DNA of 8,844 nucleotides from JBOGZD01 sp050697155 (GTDB lineage Bacteria > Actinomycetota > Thermoleophilia > Solirubrobacterales > 70-9): NCBI GenBank assembly GCA_050697155.1, contig JBOGZD010000118.1, positions 1-8,844 on the forward strand, given 5' to 3'. Under the pieces are notes generated by a model. The model was not told where the DNA came from and did not search any database. It worked only from the letters and a program-made list of their open reading frames with translations. Below are positions 5,466 to 8,844 of the stretch, in pieces (position 1 is the stretch's first letter; each line of letters opens with the position of its first letter). The translations under genes and the position numbers were made by a program.

Positions 5466-7199
5466 TTAGCCGAAGGTGAAGGCGAAGCCCGAGACCCCGG
5501 CCGCGAAGCGCAGCTCGAGGTAATGCCGCCCGACGCGGACCAGCTCGACCAGCCGGTAGAGGCGCTCGAAGCCGATCCGGGCGCCCCCGTCGCGGACGTC
5601 CTCGCCGGCGAGGCGATCGGGGATCGGCCTGCCGTCGAGCCGCACCCGCACGGTCGCGGAGCGCGCCGGGGAGCCCATGACGAGGAAGACTCGCCGGGCG
5701 CGGAAGCGCAGGCGCAGCGAGGCGCCCGGTCCGGCCTCGGCGCCGTCCTCGCCGATCGTCCAGCGGCCGCCGTAGGCGAGCGCGTGGAGCGGTAGGCGCG
5801 GAGGCGGGTCGCCGAAGTCCCGGGCCCCGGGGACGATCGGCCCGTTCACGAACCCCTGCGCCCGCTTCGCCCCCAGGTAGGCCTCCGGGGTCTGCCCCCG
5901 CGAGGGTCGCTCGGTCTCCACCTCGGCGATCGCGCCGAGTCGGGGACGGCCGGCCTCGGCGAGCAGCGAGCGCACCGCCCGCTCGGTGGTCTCGTAGTCG
6001 CCCTCGCCGAAGTGGACGTAGCGCAGCCGCCCGCGGGCGTCGACCAGGTAGTCGGCGGGCCAGAACTGGTTCCCGTAGGCGTCCCAGGTTCCGTACTCGT
6101 TGTCCTGCACGACCGGGTAGCGGAGCTCGTTCTGCTCGATCGCCTCCGCGACGTTGTCCGCCTCGCGCTCGAACGGGAACTCGGGGGTGTGGACGCCGAC
6201 GATCACCAGCCCGTCGTCGCGGTAGGTGGCGTCGAGCGAGCGCAGAAAGGGGAAGGTGCGGATGCAGTTGATGCAGGTGTAGGTCCAGAAGTCGACGAGG
6301 ACGACGCTGCCTCGCCGCCGAAGCTCGGCCATCGACAGGGGCCCGCCGCCGGAGGTGTTGAACCACTGCTGCGTCTCGGTGAACTCGGGCGCCGGGCCGA
6401 CCACCGGCAGGCGGCGGCCGGCGGCGGCCTCGGCCTGGCCGATCTCGTGGGTGCCGTAGTAGCCGCGGGTGCCGGCGAGGGCGCCGGCGATCGCCTCGCT
6501 CTGCTGCAGGTCCTGGGCCGGCTGGGTGAGGAAGCCCGGCAGCCTGCTCGCCACCGCGGTCTGGAAGCGGACGTCGAAGTCGTAGAAGACGAGCACCGCG
6601 ACGGCGACCATCAGCGCCCCGAGCGCCTGCTGCACCCGCAGGCTGCGCTGGATCAGCGGCCGCGCCACCCGCCGCCCACCGAGCATGATCAGGTAGAGGG
6701 CGAGCGCGGAGCCGAGCGCGTAGGCGAGGGCGACGCCGAGGCGCGCGGCGGTGAACGTCTGCGCCGCCGAGACGGTGATCACCCCGGCGAGGATCGGCCC
6801 GGCGCACGGCGCGTAGAGGAAGCCGAGCCCGAAACCGAGCGGAAGGCCGGAGAGGAACCCCTCGCCCCGGCGCGCACGGGGAGCGCGCGCCCAACGGGCG
6901 ATCTTCGCCTGAAGGCGCGCCGCGAGCGGCGGGACGATCAGCGAGAGCCCGAAGCCGAGCAGGACCAGCACCGCCAGCGTGCGCGCGATGTCGTTCGGGA
7001 GCCCGAGGGCCGCGATCACGTACACGAGCGCGACCGTCGCGAAGGTGAAGGAGAGGACGAGGCCGGTGACGATCCCCAGCGGCCGGCGCCTGCCTCCCGT
7101 CGCCCCTCCGGAGAGCAGCGCGGGGAGCACCGGCAGCACGCAGGGCGAGAGGCAGGTGGCGAACCCTGCGACAAAGGCGAATCCGGCGAGCAGTGCCAT
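5466..7199 (-). CDS. dipZ: DipZ-like protein: CcdA transmembrane domain + thioredoxin domain + C-terminal beta domain
   Basis: A 577-residue fusion. Residues 1-205 form a CcdA/DsbD-type membrane domain with reactive cysteines in CLSPCVLPVLPA (Cys16, Cys20) and APCAGPILAG (Cys132). Residues about 265-415 form an extracytoplasmic TlpA-like thioredoxin domain with active site CINC (Cys309, Cys312) after FWTYT, and cis-proline in FWPADYLVD (Pro381). Residues about 440-577 match the carbohydrate-binding-module-like C-terminal domain of mycobacterial DipZ in order and in motifs such as GGRWTIGEDG. The protein moves electrons from the cytoplasm to exported disulfides in one polypeptide. ATG 7199 is preferred because it sits just before the first helix. 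A TTG at 7208 in the same frame, with AGGA only 4 nt before it, is a real alternative. It heads the minus-strand operon; the next gene begins 41 nt downstream. Confidence 0.94.
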   Translation of the reverse strand: MALLAGFAFVAGFATCLSPCVLPVLPALLSGGATGGRRRPLGIVTGLVLSFTFATVALVYVIAALGLPNDIARTLAVLVLLGFGLSLIVPPLAARLQAKIARWARAPRARRGEGFLSGLPLGFGLGFLYAPCAGPILAGVITVSAAQTFTAARLGVALAYALGSALALYLIMLGGRRVARPLIQRSLRVQQALGALMVAVAVLVFYDFDVRFQTAVASRLPGFLTQPAQDLQQSEAIAGALAGTRGYYGTHEIGQAEAAAGRRLPVVGPAPEFTETQQWFNTSGGGPLSMAELRRRGSVVLVDFWTYTCINCIRTFPFLRSLDATYRDDGLVIVGVHTPEFPFEREADNVAEAIEQNELRYPVVQDNEYGTWDAYGNQFWPADYLVDARGRLRYVHFGEGDYETTERAVRSLLAEAGRPRLGAIAEVETERPSRGQTPEAYLGAKRAQGFVNGPIVPGARDFGDPPPRLPLHALAYGGRWTIGEDGAEAGPGASLRLRFRARRVFLVMGSPARSATVRVRLDGRPIPDRLAGEDVRDGGARIGFERLYRLVELVRVGRHYLELRFAAGVSGFAFTFG

Positions 7200-7210
7200 G
7201 GCCGTCAACC

Positions 7211-7237
7211 CATCCTGCTACACCGAGTAGCAGGATG
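7211..7237. promoter_or_regulatory. Perfect 11-bp inverted repeat just upstream of dipZ
   Basis: CATCCTGCTAC (7211-7221) and its exact reverse complement GTAGCAGGATG (7227-7237) are separated by five bases. The site lies 11 nt upstream of the preferred dipZ ATG. On the dipZ (minus) strand the promoter-distal arm contains AGGATG, the only Shine-Dalgarno-like stretch for dipZ. It could therefore be a repressor or activator operator, or an RNA hairpin that hides the ribosome-binding site. No T-run follows, so an intrinsic terminator is unlikely. The inverted repeat itself is certain; its function is inference. Confidence 0.7.
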
Positions 7238-7287
7238 TCAGGATCGGGTTCGCGGGTTAAGGATCCATAAACGGATGCCTTCCCGCG

Positions 7288-7307
7288 GTCGGCCTGATGG
7301 GACCGAC
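7288..7307. repeat. Weak imperfect hairpin between the broken small gene and dipZ
   Basis: GTCGG (7288-7292) pairs with CCGAC (7303-7307), and two more G-C pairs can form if one base bulges. It lies about 20 nt after the stop of the minus-strand small membrane gene. No T-run follows on either strand, so terminator function is doubtful. The rest of the roughly 130-nt gap to dipZ shows only the inverted repeat at 7211-7237. Confidence 0.25.
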
Positions 7308-7329
7308 GATCCCGGGCAGGGTGCTCGCG

Positions 7330-7592
7330 TCAGTGATACAGCCCCGCCCCGGCGAGCAAAAAATATGCCACGCAGGTGACAAAGAAGCCGACACCTGTGA
7401 GCAGGTGCCGGAGCTCTGAGATCCGCCGGTGGGGCCAGGACGACACCACGAGCGCGACGCCACCGGTCGTCATCGCCGCCCCGGCGGCGGCGCCGACCAC
7501 CTGGATCGCCAGCACGTGGTTCGCGGCGACCGCGCGGCGACCAGCGCGCAGCCAACCGCGACGGCGACCACCGCAACCCGACCGCGGTTCAT
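7330..7592 (-). pseudogene. Small multi-helix membrane protein gene, apparently frameshifted
   Basis: Two frames together spell one plausible membrane protein. From ATG 7592 the frame reads MNRGRVAVVAVAVGCALVAA, a classic N-terminal helix, then runs into an unlikely Arg/Ser/Pro-rich sequence. In a second frame, from about 7521 to the TGA at 7330, it continues as NHVLAIQVVGAAAGAAMTTG, further helices (VALVVSSW and VGFFVTCVAYFLLAGAG) and ends LYH. At the junction an 11-bp unit is tandemly duplicated (7522-7542). Removing one copy joins the frames exactly and gives an 83-residue protein with about three membrane segments. The alternative is an intact 61-residue protein from GTG 7515, but no ribosome-binding site precedes it. 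I do not recognise the family. The gene diverges from the arsR-like gene and precedes dipZ on the same strand. It could be a true pseudogene or a sequencing or assembly error. Confidence 0.55.
7522..7542. repeat. 11-bp tandem duplication causing a frame change
   Basis: CGCGGCGACC occurs at 7522-7531 and again at 7533-7542, a period of 11 bp. It falls exactly where the small minus-strand membrane gene switches frame. Eleven is not a multiple of three, and deletion of one unit restores a continuous hydrophobic reading frame. Confidence 0.75.
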
Positions 7593-7688
7593 CCTGAGCA
7601 CTCTACGCGCCAGGAGGGCGCGGCCGCGGAGTCTCCGAGTGCGATCGGCACAACCGTCGGGCGCCGCACGCTCTCCCGGGCTCAACAT

Positions 7689-7709
7689 CTCAATTACTGT
7701 TAGATTGAG
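7689..7709. promoter_or_regulatory. Operator-like inverted repeat CTCAAT-N9-ATTGAG before arsR
   Basis: CTCAAT (7689-7694) and ATTGAG (7704-7709) are perfect reverse complements separated by nine bases and end three bases before the ATG of the arsR-like gene. The site overlaps the -10 candidate TAGATT. AT-rich dyads with TCAA/TTGA half-sites over the promoter are typical of ArsR/SmtB repressors, including CadC, that bind their own promoter. Autoregulation by the adjacent gene product is inferred. Confidence 0.6.
7701..7706 (+). promoter_or_regulatory. Candidate -10 box (TAGATT) for leaderless arsR transcript
   Basis: TAGATT matches the TANNNT form of the actinobacterial -10 element and lies at -12 to -7 relative to the A of ATG 7713. 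Transcription would then begin at or very near the start codon. The lack of a properly spaced Shine-Dalgarno (GAGG is only 2 nt from ATG) fits a leaderless mRNA. No convincing -35 is visible. Confidence 0.45.
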
Positions 7710-7712
7710 GCC

Positions 7713-8066
7713 ATGTCCGATGACCGCTGCGACCTGCTCTGCCTCGACCTGGAAAAGGCCGAGGCGCTGCGTACCCGCCGGCTCGACCCCGCCCGCGCCG
7801 ATCGCTCCGCCCGCCAGGCCAAGGCGCTCGGCGACCCCACTCGACTGACGCTGGCCGCGGCGCTCGCGGATGGCGGCGAGCTCTGCGTCTGCGACCTCGC
7901 CTGGGTGCTCGAGCGCGCCCAGAACCTGGTCTCGCACCACCTGCGGATCCTGCGCTCCGAGGGCCTCGTCACGAGCCGGCGTGAGGGCAAGATGGTGATC
8001 TACGCCCTCACCGATCGCGGCAGCGAGCTGCTTGCGCTGGCCCTCGCCGAGGCGGTGCCGGCGTAG
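7713..8066 (+). CDS. ArsR/SmtB-family metal-sensing repressor, CadC-like
   Basis: A 117-residue winged-helix regulator. The N-terminal DRCDLLCLDLEKAEALR and the later ELCVCDLAWVL match the cadmium/lead sensor CadC of Staphylococcus plasmid pI258 closely. The four cysteines (Cys6, Cys10, Cys58, Cys60) correspond to the CadC alpha-3N metal site (Cys7, Cys11, Cys58, Cys60). The recognition helix region is RAQNLVSHHLRILRSEGLV (68-86), followed by a beta wing, SRREGKMVIYALT. The second, zinc-type alpha-5 site appears lost: TDRGSELLALALAEA keeps an Asp but has no histidines. It would release DNA on binding soft metals such as Cd, Pb or Zn, derepressing itself and the transporter gene that follows. 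ATG 7713 is supported by alignment of the N-terminal Cys motif. An inverted repeat over its -10 region is the likely operator. Confidence 0.93.
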   Translation: MSDDRCDLLCLDLEKAEALRTRRLDPARADRSARQAKALGDPTRLTLAAALADGGELCVCDLAWVLERAQNLVSHHLRILRSEGLVTSRREGKMVIYALTDRGSELLALALAEAVPA

Positions 8067-8182
8067 CCGACGCCGCGCTGCACTCGCTGCCCCCGGCCCC
8101 AGCGGCCGCGCCCGCGCCGAGCGCGCACTGGCTCCAAGCCGCGCGGCGCGCCAGGGCCCTCTCCTGGCTCAGCCTTGTCTGG

Positions 8183-8767
8183 ATGGGAGCGGAGGGCGCG
8201 GTTGCGATCGTCGCGGGCATCCTCGCCGGCTCGATCGCGCTGATCGGCTTTGGCATCGACTCGGCGATCGAGGGCTTCGCCAGCCTGGTGATCGTCTGGC
8301 GGTTCACCGGCCACAGGCTCTTGTCGCATGTGGCCGAGGACCGCGCCCAGAAGCTTGTTGCGATCCAGTTCTTCCTGCTCGCGCCCTACGTCGCCTTCGA
8401 GGCGATCCAGCACCTGGCTGGCGCCGAGCGACCCGAGATCAGCGTGCTCGGAATGGCGCTGACGGCGACGAGCCTTGTCGGCATGCCTTTCCTCGGGATC
8501 GCCAAGCAGCGCCTCGCCGCGACGCTGGGCTCGTCGGCGACTCACGGCGAAGGCGCCCAGAACCTGCTCTGTGCCTACCTGGCGGGGGCGGTCTTCCTCG
8601 GGCTTGCGGGCAATGCCCTCTTCGGCTGGTGGTGGCTCGATCCGATCGCGGCGCTCCTGATCGCCGGTGTCGCGGTCAGGGAGGGACTCGCGACGTCGCG
8701 CGGTGAGGGCTGCTGTCCGATGCCTGCCTTGCAGCCGCGCGTCGTCGGCCCCCACGACGCCTGCTGA
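8183..8767 (+). CDS. Cation-diffusion-facilitator-like transporter, membrane domain only; start uncertain
   Basis: At least 194 residues with six hydrophobic segments. The first ends in IGFGIDSAIEGFAS, whose Asp-x-x-x-Glu lies where CDF metal transporters bind the ion in helix 2. Helix 5 is preceded by ATHGEGAQNLLCAYLAG, and helix 6 contains WWWLDPIAALLIAGVAVREG. The usual cytoplasmic C-terminal domain of CDF proteins is absent; a short Cys/His tail (GCCPM, HDAC) follows. It probably exports a divalent metal sensed by the adjacent CadC-like repressor. ATG 8183 is the first ordinary start codon, but it lies inside the first helix. The same frame is open upstream and looks coding from about 8066 (...SAHWLQAARRARALSWLSLVW before the ATG). 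In that stretch only CTG codons (8078, 8087) could start, so the true N-terminus is probably upstream, or the start codon has been lost. Confidence 0.82.
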   Translation: MGAEGAVAIVAGILAGSIALIGFGIDSAIEGFASLVIVWRFTGHRLLSHVAEDRAQKLVAIQFFLLAPYVAFEAIQHLAGAERPEISVLGMALTATSLVGMPFLGIAKQRLAATLGSSATHGEGAQNLLCAYLAGAVFLGLAGNALFGWWWLDPIAALLIAGVAVREGLATSRGEGCCPMPALQPRVVGPHDAC

Positions 8768-8844
8768 ACGCACGCGGCATGGCCGGCATAACACCTGTTC
8801 ATATCCGGCAACAAAAGAGAGTCTCCTGACGGTTCCGTCGGTCA

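Larger units (their letters stand above)
7593..7712. promoter_or_regulatory. Divergent intergenic region between the small membrane gene and the arsR-like gene
   Basis: This 120-bp gap separates divergent starts at 7592 (minus) and 7713 (plus). Its right end is unusually AT-rich for this window (about 7684-7706) and holds the operator-like inverted repeat and -10 candidate described separately. The left part holds only GC-rich palindromes (CGCGGCCGCG near 7619-7628 and GTGC-N5-GCAC near 7639-7651) of uncertain meaning. A clear -35 box was not found for either direction. Confidence 0.5.

Noticed and set aside
5431..6894. Long minus-strand open frame of 487 codons overlapping dipZ
   Set aside because: The translation is a monotonous Arg/Ala/Pro/Gly string with no recognisable motif, typical of a GC-rich shadow; dipZ in the other frame has clear domains.
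7238..7265. tRNA-like GGGTTCGCGGGTTAA stretch
   Set aside because: No acceptor stem, anticodon arm or cloverleaf could be drawn around it on either strand.
6012..7379. Long plus-strand open frame opposite dipZ
   Set aside because: It is Glu/Arg/Gly/Asp-rich shadow sequence antisense to a well-supported gene, without motifs or ribosome-binding site.
8000..8794. Minus-strand open frame of 264 codons opposite the CDF-like gene
   Set aside because: The charged low-complexity translation looks like antisense shadow; the plus-strand frame shows six membrane segments and CDF-like motifs.
8828..8839. GACGG-TT-CCGTC dyad at the right edge as a terminator
   Set aside because: A two-base loop is too tight for a stable hairpin and no T-run is visible before the window ends.

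Overview
The window is very GC-rich (roughly 70% or more by eye), with strong G/C preference at third codon positions and short or overlapping gene junctions. It carries a DipZ-type protein, a CopD-type membrane protein and CcdA-like proteins typical of high-GC Gram-positives. This suggests an actinobacterium, perhaps a deep-branching one such as Thermoleophilia or Rubrobacteria; that placement is inference, because no rRNA or other taxonomic marker is present.

Layout. (A) Positions 2-2238, plus strand: the 3' part of a CopD-like copper-resistance membrane protein with a large C-terminal extracytoplasmic region, translationally coupled (ATGA) to a membrane-anchored TlpA/ResA-type thioredoxin. 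(B) Positions 7199 down to 2235, minus strand: seven tightly packed genes, in transcription order a DipZ-like protein (CcdA domain + thioredoxin + C-terminal beta domain), a small membrane protein with a Cys-Cys pair, a CcdA-like transporter with two Cys-Cys pairs, a membrane-anchored redoxin with a CQPC site, a glutaredoxin-like protein, a second CQPC redoxin, and a small one-helix membrane protein. Gaps run from 41 nt down to overlaps, so this is very probably one operon. It ends tail-to-tail with block A on one shared CTAG. (C) Positions 7330-7592, minus strand: a small membrane protein gene that appears frameshifted by an 11-bp tandem duplication. (D) From 7713, plus strand: an ArsR/SmtB regulator with the cysteine pattern of the cadmium/lead sensor CadC, followed by a TM-only cation-diffusion-facilitator-like protein. 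The last 77 nt (8768-8844) show nothing I can call.

Working model (inference). Blocks A and B form an extracytoplasmic thiol-disulfide and metal-handling module. The two CcdA-type membrane proteins would carry reducing equivalents across the membrane to several thioredoxin-fold proteins outside (TlpA-like CIPC, DipZ CINC, two CQPC redoxins). The CopD neighbour points to copper and possibly to cytochrome c or cytochrome oxidase maturation. Block D is a self-contained metal-sensing and efflux unit. An 11-bp inverted repeat just upstream of the dipZ start and an inverted repeat over the arsR -10 region are the clearest candidate control sites.
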